From contig NW_008705561.1 in the NCBI RefSeq assembly GCF_000186865.1, forward strand, positions 1,545,703 through 1,609,702: a stretch of DNA of 64,000 nt, in the 5' to 3' direction. The notes under the pieces were generated by a model. That model saw only the letters and a program-made list of their open reading frames with translations, had not been told where the DNA came from and ran no database searches. Positions 10,347-19,055 of this stretch are shown in pieces. Position 1 is the stretch's first letter; each line of letters opens with the position of its first letter. The translations under genes and the position numbers were made by a program. The stretch is from Aureococcus anophagefferens (Eukaryota > Sar > Pelagophyceae > Pelagomonadales > Pelagomonadaceae).

Positions 10347-12215
10347 ATGAACCTCGGCGAGCGGTCGACGCAGTCGCTGCCGACGCTGCTGCGGCGCGAC
10401 AGCCTGCAGGCGGAGATGGGCCTCTTCGCGTTCAGCGGGTCGCACAGCAGCGGCGGCTTCACGCAGGGCGGCGAGAGCGCGCTCGACTTCCGCGGCTCGA
10501 GCGCGCTGCTCGCGGGCCCCCTCGCGCCGCTCGGGTCCGACGCGGCGCCGCCGCTGCGCCACACGTACGCGCTGCTCAAGGGCCCGCCGGGCATCGGCGC
10601 GCGCCCCTTCCTCAAGCGGCTGCCGCACCAGGCGCCGCCGTCGGCGCACGGGAGGAACAAGAAGGACGTGACCATCTTCGAGTCCGAGGAGTCGCTGCGC
10701 CAGGTGCAGCTCGCGGCGACGCGCGTCGAGGAGCGGAAGATGGAGCAGGCGCGGCGCCGCGACGCGGCGCGGTTCAAGCGCGAGGAGAACACGAAGCTCG
10801 AGCGGAAGCGGCTCATGGCGGCGCTCGAGGAGCGGCGCACGCGCACGGACCGCGCGGAGGCCGCCGCGAAGCGCCAGTTGAGGGCGACGCTCTGGCTCGC
10901 GCTGCTCCACGGCGGCTGCTTCGCGCGGGCCTCGGGCCGGGGCCTCGGCGCGGGCCGGAAGCGCATCGCCGCGCGGCGCTGGCAGCACGCGGCCGTCGCC
11001 GTCGTCCAGCGCCTCTACCGCGCGCGCGCCGCGCGGCTCACGTGGCGCCGCTTCGCGTGCTACGCGCGTTTGATGCGCAAGCAAAGGTTGCGCATGTGCC
11101 TCCACGTGCGCTGCTTCAAGCGCTGGCACGCCATGAACGTCGTCAACAACTTTTTGCTCATGTTTGCGCACGACGCGTCGAAGCTCCAGATGCTCGTCAT
11201 GCGCTTCACGACGAAGGTCTCCCTCTGCCAGGCCCTCGCGCGGCGCCACATCGNNNNNNNNNNNNNNNNNNNNNNNNNNNNNNNNNNNNNNNNNNNNNNN
11301 NNNGAAGAGCGGAAGCGGCGCGAGGACGCGTCGTCGTCGCACGCGCGCATCCTCGCGGAGTCGGAGCAGTTCGCCCACAAGTGCCGCTACAAGGACGACC
11401 TGCTCCAGGACATGCTCGCGCGGCACCGCGAGAAGTACGACGCGGCCTGCGAGCAGCGCAAAGCGGTGACGGTGCTCGCCGCGCTCGTCGACCGCGACGA
11501 CGTCCGCCGGAAGACGCTCGTCGCCGCGACGGGCGACGCGCGGCCCCACACGGCGCCCGGCGACCTCGGCCACCGCCACCACGCCCAGCTTTTGGGGCCT
11601 TCCGAGGACGCGCCGCCGGGCCGCGCGTCGCTCCGCCGCGCGTCGTCGCAGGGCACGACGTTGAAGAAGAAGGACTCCATGAAGAAGGGCGCCCTCACCA
11701 TGGCGCCGCCCAAGGCCGTCGAGTACCTGCCCAAGATCGCCCACGCCGTGCGCCACCACCTCTTAGCGGCGCTCCTCATCAAGCGCAAGCGCGCGTGGCT
11801 CCGCCGCGGCGACCCCAGCCGGAGGCCCGCGTCGCGCGCGTCGCGCGCGTCGCGGAGCTCCTACGGCGACTTCGACGACGACGGCGCGGACGTGGAGCCC
11901 GACGGGGGCCAGGACGACAGCGGCGACGAGGACCTGTCCATGACGCACGCGGGCAGCTTCACCGCCGGCGACGCGCGGAAGTGGCTCAAGATCGACGCGC
12001 CCGGCGAGAAAAAGGCCGGCGGGTCCCCGGCCAAGGGCGACACGTCGGCGCTCCTCATGGGCGCCGCGAAGACGCGCTACAGCTTCTTCAACTCCTTCGG
12101 CGGCGCCGCGGGCATGCGCGCGGCCGTGAAGCAGAAGATGCTCGAGGAGCGCGCGCGCATGGCGGCCATCCAGGACGCCATCTACGGCCCCGTCGAGGAG
12201 CGCGGCTACCTGTAA
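10347..12215 (+). CDS. IQ-motif / coiled-coil protein, interrupted by an assembly gap
   Basis: About 622 aa with a 50-N gap at 11254-11303, whose true size is unknown; the frame is the same on both sides. The N-terminal third is Gly/Ser-rich. A basic, charged coiled-coil stretch (EERKMEQARRRDAARFKREE) is followed by an IQ-like segment (VVQRLYRARAARLTWRRF) that could bind calmodulin or a myosin light chain. After the gap there is another charged helical stretch, then a low-complexity acidic tail. No enzymatic domain is visible. The divergent P450 gene shares its upstream region. A cytoskeletal or ciliary role is possible but unproven. Confidence 0.75.
   Translation: MNLGERSTQSLPTLLRRDSLQAEMGLFAFSGSHSSGGFTQGGESALDFRGSSALLAGPLAPLGSDAAPPLRHTYALLKGPPGIGARPFLKRLPHQAPPSAHGRNKKDVTIFESEESLRQVQLAATRVEERKMEQARRRDAARFKREENTKLERKRLMAALEERRTRTDRAEAAAKRQLRATLWLALLHGGCFARASGRGLGAGRKRIAARRWQHAAVAVVQRLYRARAARLTWRRFACYARLMRKQRLRMCLHVRCFKRWHAMNVVNNFLLMFAHDASKLQMLVMRFTTKVSLCQALARRHIXXXXXXXXXXXXXXXXXEERKRREDASSSHARILAESEQFAHKCRYKDDLLQDMLARHREKYDAACEQRKAVTVLAALVDRDDVRRKTLVAATGDARPHTAPGDLGHRHHAQLLGPSEDAPPGRASLRRASSQGTTLKKKDSMKKGALTMAPPKAVEYLPKIAHAVRHHLLAALLIKRKRAWLRRGDPSRRPASRASRASRSSYGDFDDDGADVEPDGGQDDSGDEDLSMTHAGSFTAGDARKWLKIDAPGEKKAGGSPAKGDTSALLMGAAKTRYSFFNSFGGAAGMRAAVKQKMLEERARMAAIQDAIYGPVEERGYL
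11254..11303. other. Assembly gap (50 N)
   Basis: A run of exactly 50 N, a placeholder size. It lies inside the coding region of the IQ/coiled-coil protein. Confidence 0.99.
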
Positions 12216-12237
12216 CTCGTGAGACGCGCAACTCTTC

Positions 12238-14028
12238 TTACGCGTCGCTCGCGCTCAGGTTCTCGCTCGCGTCGTCGTCGTCGTCGGCGAGGTCGCCGTA
12301 GGCCGCGTCGAAGGGCCGCCCGGAGACGGCCTGGAAGACGGCCTCGAAGATGGAATAGTCGTCGTCGGTCAGCACGACGGCGTCCTTCGTCGCGGGCCGG
12401 TCGCGCCAGATGACGACGCCGCCCACGGTCCTCAGGCGCCAGCGCGCCGCCGCGTACGCCGCCGCGCAACAAAACGCGTACGCGAGGAAGACGACGCCCG
12501 CGCCGCGCTTCGCCTCCCGCTGGCTCGAGTCCCCGTCGTCGTCGAGCAGGGCGAAGAGGCCGTCGTCGCCGCAGGCCTCGACGGCGAAGGGGAAGAGCCC
12601 CGCGGCGAGGAAGAGCCCGAGGTACCGGTGCGCGTCGAGGCGGCAGACCGCGAGCGAGTGCGAGAGGCCGCCGAAGATCCTGAAGTCGAGGCCCACGCGG
12701 TTCGAGAGCGCGCGGTGGTGCGCGTGGGCCAGGAAGGCGTCGACCAGAATCGCGTCGGGCAGCGCGAGGGCGCCGAACGCGCCGCACGCAAAGAGCGCGA
12801 CCCCGGCCGCGAGGCCGACGAGCGCCGCGGACTTGCGCCGCGCGGACGGCCAGACCGCGAGGTCGCCGAGCTCCAGGAAGCACAGGCCCGCGACGAGCGC
12901 CCCGGCGCCCGCCGCCGCGACGGCGACGCGCGCGAGCGCGCGCCGCGGCCGGAGCCGCAGCAAAAGCAGCGCGACCGCCGCGCCGACGACGCCGCAGCAG
13001 AGGCAGGCCAGCGCGGCCGCGGGCGCCGTCCGGTAGCCGCCGACGTGCAGGATCAGCGTGCCGTAGAAGACGACGGGCCCCAGCAGCAGGCCCTGGCACA
13101 GGGCCGCCCGCTTCGCGAGGCGCTTCGCCCGCGCGGCGCGCGACCGCGGCGCGGGCCGCATGGGGAAGCCCGCGTGGTCCTCGAACCGCAGGAGCGCGTC
13201 GTCGGCGCGCAGGAGCCCCGCGGCGTCGCGCAGGATGGCCGCGTCGCCGTCGGACCCGTCGCTCGCGTCGTCGTCGCCGCCGCCGGCCCCGCGCGCCGCC
13301 GCCGGCGCGTTCGCCGGGAGCGGGTGGTCGCCGAAGCGCGCGCCCGCGACGGTGCACGGCCGCCCCTTGCGGCGCCGGCCGTGGTGCATGTTGTCGCGGG
13401 CCATGAGCCAGAGCTGGGCGCCGAGGGGCGCCAGCACGAGCGCGTGCGCGGGGCGCCAGCCGAGCCGCGCGTTCGCCTCGCAGGCCCACGACACCGCGCA
13501 CTGCGCCGCGCAGCCGACGGCCAGGGCGACGGGCGGCAGGAAGGCGGCGAGGCCCAGCTCGCCCTCGTGGCCCGCCTCCTCGTAGAGCAGGCCCCGCGCG
13601 GCCGCGGACCAGCCCCCGAGGCCCGCGCCGAGCAGGAGCCGGCCGGGCCCGAGGCACACGGCCGCGTCGTCGAGGACCGTGAGCAGGGCGCCGCCGGCGC
13701 CGACGCCCAGGAAGGCCAGCTTCGCGCTGCGCCGGCCGTGGTTGTGCGCGGGCCCGGCGACGGCCAGCGCGCCGACGGCGCCGCCGAGCGGCAGCGCGGC
13801 GGTGACGACGGCGAACGCGGCCGTGCCGAGCCCCGGCGCCCCGACGAAGCGCGCCGTGCTGTCCACGTTGACCTGCGCGAGGGCGCAGCCCGCGGCGAGG
13901 AAGCCGGCGAATGTTTCTAACGTGGCCGTGTGGTCGAAGTAGTTCTCCGGCGCCACGTCGTCGCCGGGGTCCTCGTAGTAGCCTCGGAACCCCAGCATCT
14001 TCGACGCGCGCCTCGGCGCGCGACCCAT
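12238..14028 (-). CDS. Polytopic membrane protein, MFS-transporter-like
   Basis: 596 aa, no intron seen. Around ten hydrophobic helices are present, rich in Gly and Ala (for example FAVVTAALPLGGAVGALAVA and ALLLLRLRPRR). A central cytosolic loop, acidic and Arg-rich, divides two membrane halves, as in major facilitator proteins. A basic turn after the second N-terminal helix (NHGRRSAKL) recalls the MFS loop 2-3 motif, and GPGRLLLGAGLGG recalls the helix-4 motif. The C-terminus is acidic. The start could also be the internal Met of MLGFRGYY, ten residues in. The substrate cannot be inferred. Confidence 0.7.
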   Translation of the reverse strand: MGRAPRRASKMLGFRGYYEDPGDDVAPENYFDHTATLETFAGFLAAGCALAQVNVDSTARFVGAPGLGTAAFAVVTAALPLGGAVGALAVAGPAHNHGRRSAKLAFLGVGAGGALLTVLDDAAVCLGPGRLLLGAGLGGWSAAARGLLYEEAGHEGELGLAAFLPPVALAVGCAAQCAVSWACEANARLGWRPAHALVLAPLGAQLWLMARDNMHHGRRRKGRPCTVAGARFGDHPLPANAPAAARGAGGGDDDASDGSDGDAAILRDAAGLLRADDALLRFEDHAGFPMRPAPRSRAARAKRLAKRAALCQGLLLGPVVFYGTLILHVGGYRTAPAAALACLCCGVVGAAVALLLLRLRPRRALARVAVAAAGAGALVAGLCFLELGDLAVWPSARRKSAALVGLAAGVALFACGAFGALALPDAILVDAFLAHAHHRALSNRVGLDFRIFGGLSHSLAVCRLDAHRYLGLFLAAGLFPFAVEACGDDGLFALLDDDGDSSQREAKRGAGVVFLAYAFCCAAAYAAARWRLRTVGGVVIWRDRPATKDAVVLTDDDYSIFEAVFQAVSGRPFDAAYGDLADDDDDASENLSASDA

Positions 14029-14085
14029 GTCGACGAGCTCGCGGGATTGAATGGTGCTCGCCGCGCGGCCGCGAAGGCGGCCGCC

Positions 14086-14203
14086 GCGCGCGGCGGTCAG
14101 CGACGGCGCCGGCCCGCTGCGCGCGAAGGCGGCCGCTGCGCGCGGCGGTCAGCGACGGCGCCGGCCCGCTGCGCGCGGCGGTCAGCGACGGCGCCGGCCG
14201 GCT
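14086..14203. repeat. 33-bp tandem repeat upstream of the MFS-like gene
   Basis: Three near-identical copies of a 33-bp GC-rich unit containing gcggtcagcgacggcgccgg begin near 14086, 14138 and 14171. Copies two and three are contiguous. Copy one is separated from copy two by about 19 bp that repeats part of the leading gaaggcggccg stretch. The array lies between the start of the MFS-like gene and the 3' end of the TLC gene. Confidence 0.85.
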
Positions 14204-14273
14204 GGGCTGCCCCAAGGAGCCATCGTCACCGACTCCGCCTGGACCACAAGGTGCCCTCAAAGTTAGCCGCCCC

Positions 14274-15320
14274 CTAGGCCGTCTTCGCCTTGGCCCGCTT
14301 GAGGCCGAGTGCGACGAGGAGGGGCTCGAGGACCTCCTCGTAGACCTTGGCGCAGATCTCGCCGAGCCAGATGACCTGCATGATGGAGAGGATGATGAGC
14401 CCGCCCATGAAGACCTTGACGAGGAGCGGCGAGTGGACGCCGTCCCCGGCCTCGAGGATCTCGAGGGCGTCCTTGCAGTAGAAGAAGGTGAGGTAGGGCC
14501 AGAGCATGCAGCGCACGACGACGAAGCTCGCCGCGAACAACGTGCCGATGACGAGGCGCAGGTTCGGGAAGTCGGACTCGAGCTCGGGCACGCCGAACTC
14601 GCCGTCGAACAGCGCGAGCACCGCGAGGATGGTCGTCGAGATTTCGCTGACGCCGAAGAAGAAGGAGCCGTAGAGGTGTGAATAGGGGTGGAGCGCGAAG
14701 AGCGCCACGGTCATCGTCACGATGTGGTGCACGACGAAGACGATGCCGTCCTTGAAGACGACGGTGTCGACCAAGTTCTTCGCCTGGAAGCCGAACATGA
14801 CCGCGCTCAGGCGCTGGAAGGACCGGTCGTAGACGTAGAGCCGGTCGAAGGCGCTCTGGGGGATGAAGTGGAGGCCCTCTTTCGTGTTCCAGAGCGCCGC
14901 GTGGACGTCCGACAGCGCCTCGCCGGCCGACGACCAGCCCGCGTCCGCCGCCCAGCCCTTCCACATCATGGCGCCGCGGTAGCCGCAGGCGCTGAGGAAC
15001 GCGACGTTCATGATGCCGCGCGACAGCGTGCTCCGGTTCCAGGCCGAGCCGAGCGGCTTCCAGAGGCCCCGGAGCCCGCCGAGCAGCAGGAACGCGCCCG
15101 CGTGCACGAGCGTCGCGCGCGCGATCTCGTAGTAGATGTAGCGCAGGTAGGGCACGCAGGGCTCCGTGAACGTGCCCCAGAACGTGGCCTTGTCCGGCGC
15201 CGACGCGAAGAGCGCCTCGTCAAAGTCCGCGGCGAGGTAGCCGTACTGGACGGCGAGGCCCTCGGAGCCCAGGGCGACGGCGAGCAGCGCCGCGCCGGCG
15301 GCGCCTTCGACGAAACCCAT
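14274..15320 (-). CDS. TLC-domain (TRAM/LAG1/CLN8) membrane protein
   Basis: 348 aa, single exon, ATG at 15320. There are several membrane helices. The central block holds the TLC hallmark: an F-x-A-K-N-L-V-D segment followed by VFVVHHIVTM (double His in a helix), then YSHLYGSFFFGVSEIST. TLC proteins act in ceramide synthesis, lipid sensing or ER membrane processes. The double-His motif is compatible with ceramide-synthase-like or TMEM56/TLCD-like members, but the sequence does not decide. The C-terminal tail is short and basic (KRAKAKTA) and could be an ER-retention type tail. Confidence 0.85.
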   Translation of the reverse strand: MGFVEGAAGAALLAVALGSEGLAVQYGYLAADFDEALFASAPDKATFWGTFTEPCVPYLRYIYYEIARATLVHAGAFLLLGGLRGLWKPLGSAWNRSTLSRGIMNVAFLSACGYRGAMMWKGWAADAGWSSAGEALSDVHAALWNTKEGLHFIPQSAFDRLYVYDRSFQRLSAVMFGFQAKNLVDTVVFKDGIVFVVHHIVTMTVALFALHPYSHLYGSFFFGVSEISTTILAVLALFDGEFGVPELESDFPNLRLVIGTLFAASFVVVRCMLWPYLTFFYCKDALEILEAGDGVHSPLLVKVFMGGLIILSIMQVIWLGEICAKVYEEVLEPLLVALGLKRAKAKTA

Positions 15321-15505
15321 ATGGCGCGGGTGCAGCGGTGCGCGCGGGTCGAGGAGCGCTGGGCACTGCGCGACGCGTACGACGGACAGACTTCAAGGAC
15401 TCTCCTGAGAGCTCAGGAGCTGAATCCTCGTGGTGCGATGACCGCATCGCAAGCGTTCGCAAGCGTCGAATCGTCGAGCACCCGTCGCCACCCGCCCGCT
15501 AGGAA

Positions 15506-16234
15506 CTACGGGTCGTCGCCGCTTACGTCGCCGTCGTCGCGCTTCGAGAGGAGGGAGCAGCCGTCGAGGCTGCAGAAGTAGCTCGTGAGGTAGGACGAGA
15601 GGTCGACGCACGCGTAGGCCGCCGCGAGGCTCGGCGACCGCCGCCGCGTCGCCGGCGGCGGGCTGCCGGGGAGGTCGGGCAGCTGGCTCAGCGTCGGCTG
15701 GAGCTCGGAGCGGCGTTCGCTCACGCGGCGCATGGCCCGGCTCGGCCGGTGCACCTCGGCCTCGGCGACGACGAGGCGACGCGTCGCGGCGTGGTCGTCC
15801 GCGGCGAGGACCAGCGCGAGCTGCTCGCCCGTCATGCCCCGCATGTCGCCGCGCGAGATGTCGTAGGTCGTGCCGTCGTCGTGCGTGATGGACAGCGACT
15901 CGACCTCGCGGCCGACGAAGCTCGGCTTCGGGTCGAGCGCGCTCCACGCGCCGTCGCCGTCGTCGTCGTCGTCGTCCGACGACGGCTCGTGGTACGAGAT
16001 CGTTGGCGGCCACCGGTCGGGCACGAACCGCAGCTTGCAGCCGCCCGCGGGCACCTCGACCGCCGACCGCGAGCGCTGGCGCGGCAGCGCGTCGTCGTCG
16101 TCGTCGTCGTCCGAGTCGTCGCGCGCCGCGCTCGAGCCCCGGCGGAACAAGGACATGGACGTCCGACGCATCGCGGCGTCGCGGCGCCGCTGCCCGGCGC
16201 GCGCCGAGGCTGAAGGAACGCAAAAGCGCGCCAT
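15506..16234 (-). CDS. Hypothetical acidic/serine-rich protein
   Basis: About 242 aa from ATG 16234; an internal ATG (MRRTSMSLFRR) is an alternative start. The coding strand shows the usual G/C third-position bias. There are poly-Asp tracts near residues 45 and 85, an Arg/Ser-rich N-terminus and a C-terminal segment with paired Cys (CSLDGCSLL). A middle stretch, VESLSITHDDGTTYDIS, looks folded, but no family is recognised. It is divergently arranged with the MICAL-like gene, 138 bp apart. Confidence 0.55.
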   Translation of the reverse strand: MARFCVPSASARAGQRRRDAAMRRTSMSLFRRGSSAARDDSDDDDDDDALPRQRSRSAVEVPAGGCKLRFVPDRWPPTISYHEPSSDDDDDDGDGAWSALDPKPSFVGREVESLSITHDDGTTYDISRGDMRGMTGEQLALVLAADDHAATRRLVVAEAEVHRPSRAMRRVSERRSELQPTLSQLPDLPGSPPPATRRRSPSLAAAYACVDLSSYLTSYFCSLDGCSLLSKRDDGDVSGDDP

Positions 16235-16372
16235 CGCACGGTGCACCACGGCAGCTTCGACCGGGCAGCGATTGCCGATCTTCTGCCTGCGGCAGTGCCA
16301 ATCCGCGGCTTGGGTTCTCCCAGCCATTCGGTGGAGCTGGTCGCGTGTTCTCCGCGGGACACCGAGGCGACC
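16235..16372. promoter_or_regulatory. Divergent intergenic region (shared promoter candidate)
   Basis: 138 bp between the start codons of the acidic hypothetical protein and the MICAL-like gene, so both promoters or 5'UTRs must lie here or overlap. No TATA box or other named element is evident. Confidence 0.4.
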
Positions 16373-18874
16373 ATGGCGAAGATGACGCAGATGGAGCTCG
16401 AGGACCTCGCCGACGCGAAGGTCGCCGTGCTCAAGGAGTTCCTGAACGCGCAGCCCCCCATCGACAACGGCGAGGCGGTGCTGGCGATCTGGGACAAGCT
16501 CTACGACTCCACGGTGCAGAGCGTCGTCGTCGAGACCGTCGACGGCCCGAGCTCGGAGGAGAACCCGGTCTTCCCCTACGAGCAGCTCGAGGCCATCGTC
16601 GGCGACGGCCACAACTGGAAGTGGCCGCGCATGTGGCAGCACATGGACGAGATCGAGCGCCGCGGGTCCGCGTACCGGCCCGGGGAGAAGTTCAACTTCG
16701 ACATGCCGAACAAGAACGAGAACATCATGCCCATGAACATCTGCATCGCCGGCGGCGGCCCCGTGGGCATCCGCATGGCCATCGAGATGAAGATGGCGGG
16801 CCACAACGTCATGCAGCTCGAGAAGCGGCGCGAGTCGCGCGTCGATTCCGGCGAGATCGACGTGCTGGGCTTCACGAACCGCATCAACCGGCCCCACATG
16901 TGGCCCTTCGTGCGCAACGACCTGCTCAAGCTCAACGGCAAGGACTTCCTCCAGCAGAAGGTCCAGTACCCCGTCTTCACGGAGCCGGACACGTCGTCGA
17001 TCGGCATCGACGAGCTCCAGTGCCTGCTGCTCAAGAACGCGCTCCTCCTCGGCGTCGACTTCCGCCTCGGCTGCGCCTACAAGAACGCGACGGTCGTCAA
17101 GGACCCGGACACGATGATGCCGTCCTGGGACGTCGAGGTCGTCTACGACAAGGAGGCCGCGGCGAGCTACGGCTGCGAGCCGGGGAAGCAGGTCCACAAC
17201 TTCGACGCGCTCATCGGCTGCGACGGGCCCCGGTCCACGGTGCGCGACACCATGACCAAGTACCTCGGCGACATCGAGAAGCGCAAGTTCATGGACTGCG
17301 TCGGCATCGTCGCGAACGTGCGCAAGGTGTCGCGGAAGCGGCTCAAGGAGCTCGGCTTCGAGTACGGCCAGGAGCCGAACGACATGAACCGCACGAAGAT
17401 GATCTTCAAGGACTTCTTCAATAAGATCAACACGGAGGCCGAGGGGGACCTCGAGGCGCTCATCTACTACAAGGCGTCGTTCCACAACTACACGATCCTC
17501 ACGCCCAAGCGCGCGAACCTCGTCCAGCACGGCCTCAGCGGCAAGGTCTACCACCACACCGTCGCGCGCGCGGCGCTCGACGGCGACCCCAAGGCCGGCG
17601 AGAAGGCGAAGCTCAAGGCCTACTGCCTGCGCATCCTCAAGGCCGCGGGCATCCCCGTGGACGAGCAGCTCCCCAACGGGGGCTTCGTCGACCCGCCCAA
17701 CGACGTCATGGCGTTCGACTTCGCGGAGTGCTGGAACACGCGCAAGTCCATCTCCTTCGAGCTGCCGCCGCCGGGCTACTCCGTCGCGGAGAACGGGCCC
17801 TACCGGGGCCGCAACCCGCACCCCATCGTCGCCCTCGCCGGCGACTCGCTGCTCGAGCCCTTCTGGCCCATGGGCCTCGGCCTCAAGCGCGGCTGGCACG
17901 CGATCTACGACACGTGCTGGGCCGTCGACAACATCTTCAACCCCGAGTGCAGCCAGCGCATCCTGAAGAAGGAGGAGGTGTCCTGGGACGAGCACTACGA
18001 GTGCATGACGGAGCAGATCCAGAAGAACCTCGAGTACTGCAAGCGGCTCATGGTCACGGACGACCTCGCCAAGGGCGCGTACAACGAGAAGGGCCCCGTG
18101 ATCCTCCAGCTCAAGAAGAAGTACAAGGACGCGGAGACGCCGACGTTCCAGGCGGAGATCGACCCCTGGAGCCGCTACAAGGAGCTCGAGAAGGAGTTCG
18201 CGGACCACGCGAAGTACGGCCTCAAGGGCGAGGCCAAGGACAACTGGCTCCACCCCGTCGTCGTCAAGACCATCAACAAGATGAAGTTCTACGACGACAT
18301 CCGCAAGAAGGGCAAGAAGGACGAGTTCTTCCACGAGGGGAAGAAGCTCCTGCAGATCGACGGCAAGGAGGTCGAGGAGAAGGTCGAGAAGACCGCGGCG
18401 TCGGCCGCGGCCGCCGCGCCCGCGAAGTCGCCCTTCGCCAAGGCCAAGCCCCCGGGGGGCTTCAAGCGCCGCCCGGCGCCCAAGCCCTCCGAGGAGAAGG
18501 TCGTCCACAAGCCCGCCGTCGCCGAGGTCTCCGAGAAGGCCGCGACGAAGCGCGCGTCGCTCGTCCAGACGATGCTCAACGGCGGCCTCGACGCGCTCAC
18601 GGAGAAGAAGAAGCCCCTCGGCGCCAAGCCCGCCATGCCGCCGAACATCATGGCCGAGATGGGCCTCCACGGGCCCGCCGACGACGGCCACGCGGCGTCC
18701 GCGGAGAAGATGTGGGACAAGATGAACGGCGCGCACCTCACGCCCGCGGCCGAGGCGGAGCTCGCGCACATCCGCCAGATGATCACGTCCCTCACGACGT
18801 CCCTCGACGCCTACAAGAAGGCCGAGCAGGACCTCCTCACCAAGGGCAAGAACGACACGAAGCTGCCGCTCTAG
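16373..18874 (+). CDS. MICAL-like FAD-dependent monooxygenase
   Basis: 833 aa from ATG 16373 (MAKMTQMELEDLADAKVAV), single exon. Three flavoprotein hydroxylase motifs are in order: the dinucleotide-binding G-x-G-x-x-G (CIAGGGPVGIRMAIEM, about residue 122), the DG motif (LIGCDGPRST, about 280) and the GD motif (ALAGDSLLEPFWPMG, about 485). The spacing and the signature after the first motif (LEKR..., HMWPF, IGIDELQ) match the flavin domain of MICAL proteins, which oxidise actin methionines. No calponin-homology or LIM domain is visible. The C-terminal third is Lys/Ala/Pro-rich and ends in a helical segment. Actin as substrate is inference from the family. No N-terminal targeting signal is seen, so it is probably cytosolic. 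Confidence 0.85.
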   Translation: MAKMTQMELEDLADAKVAVLKEFLNAQPPIDNGEAVLAIWDKLYDSTVQSVVVETVDGPSSEENPVFPYEQLEAIVGDGHNWKWPRMWQHMDEIERRGSAYRPGEKFNFDMPNKNENIMPMNICIAGGGPVGIRMAIEMKMAGHNVMQLEKRRESRVDSGEIDVLGFTNRINRPHMWPFVRNDLLKLNGKDFLQQKVQYPVFTEPDTSSIGIDELQCLLLKNALLLGVDFRLGCAYKNATVVKDPDTMMPSWDVEVVYDKEAAASYGCEPGKQVHNFDALIGCDGPRSTVRDTMTKYLGDIEKRKFMDCVGIVANVRKVSRKRLKELGFEYGQEPNDMNRTKMIFKDFFNKINTEAEGDLEALIYYKASFHNYTILTPKRANLVQHGLSGKVYHHTVARAALDGDPKAGEKAKLKAYCLRILKAAGIPVDEQLPNGGFVDPPNDVMAFDFAECWNTRKSISFELPPPGYSVAENGPYRGRNPHPIVALAGDSLLEPFWPMGLGLKRGWHAIYDTCWAVDNIFNPECSQRILKKEEVSWDEHYECMTEQIQKNLEYCKRLMVTDDLAKGAYNEKGPVILQLKKKYKDAETPTFQAEIDPWSRYKELEKEFADHAKYGLKGEAKDNWLHPVVVKTINKMKFYDDIRKKGKKDEFFHEGKKLLQIDGKEVEEKVEKTAASAAAAAPAKSPFAKAKPPGGFKRRPAPKPSEEKVVHKPAVAEVSEKAATKRASLVQTMLNGGLDALTEKKKPLGAKPAMPPNIMAEMGLHGPADDGHAASAEKMWDKMNGAHLTPAAEAELAHIRQMITSLTTSLDAYKKAEQDLLTKGKNDTKLPL

Positions 18875-19055
18875 GAGCTCCAAAGGCGCCCCGCCGCCGC
18901 GCGCGCGTCGCCCCCGCCCCCCCCATCCCCGTGCCATTTTACGACTGCGCCGTGGCGCCCCCCGGCGGGGGCCCGCGCGAGTGCCAGCCGCGGCGCCTCG
19001 CCGACGAAGAGGAGGGAGGGATAGTTCGTGGGCACTTTAGTCTGTGGGAAGCCAC

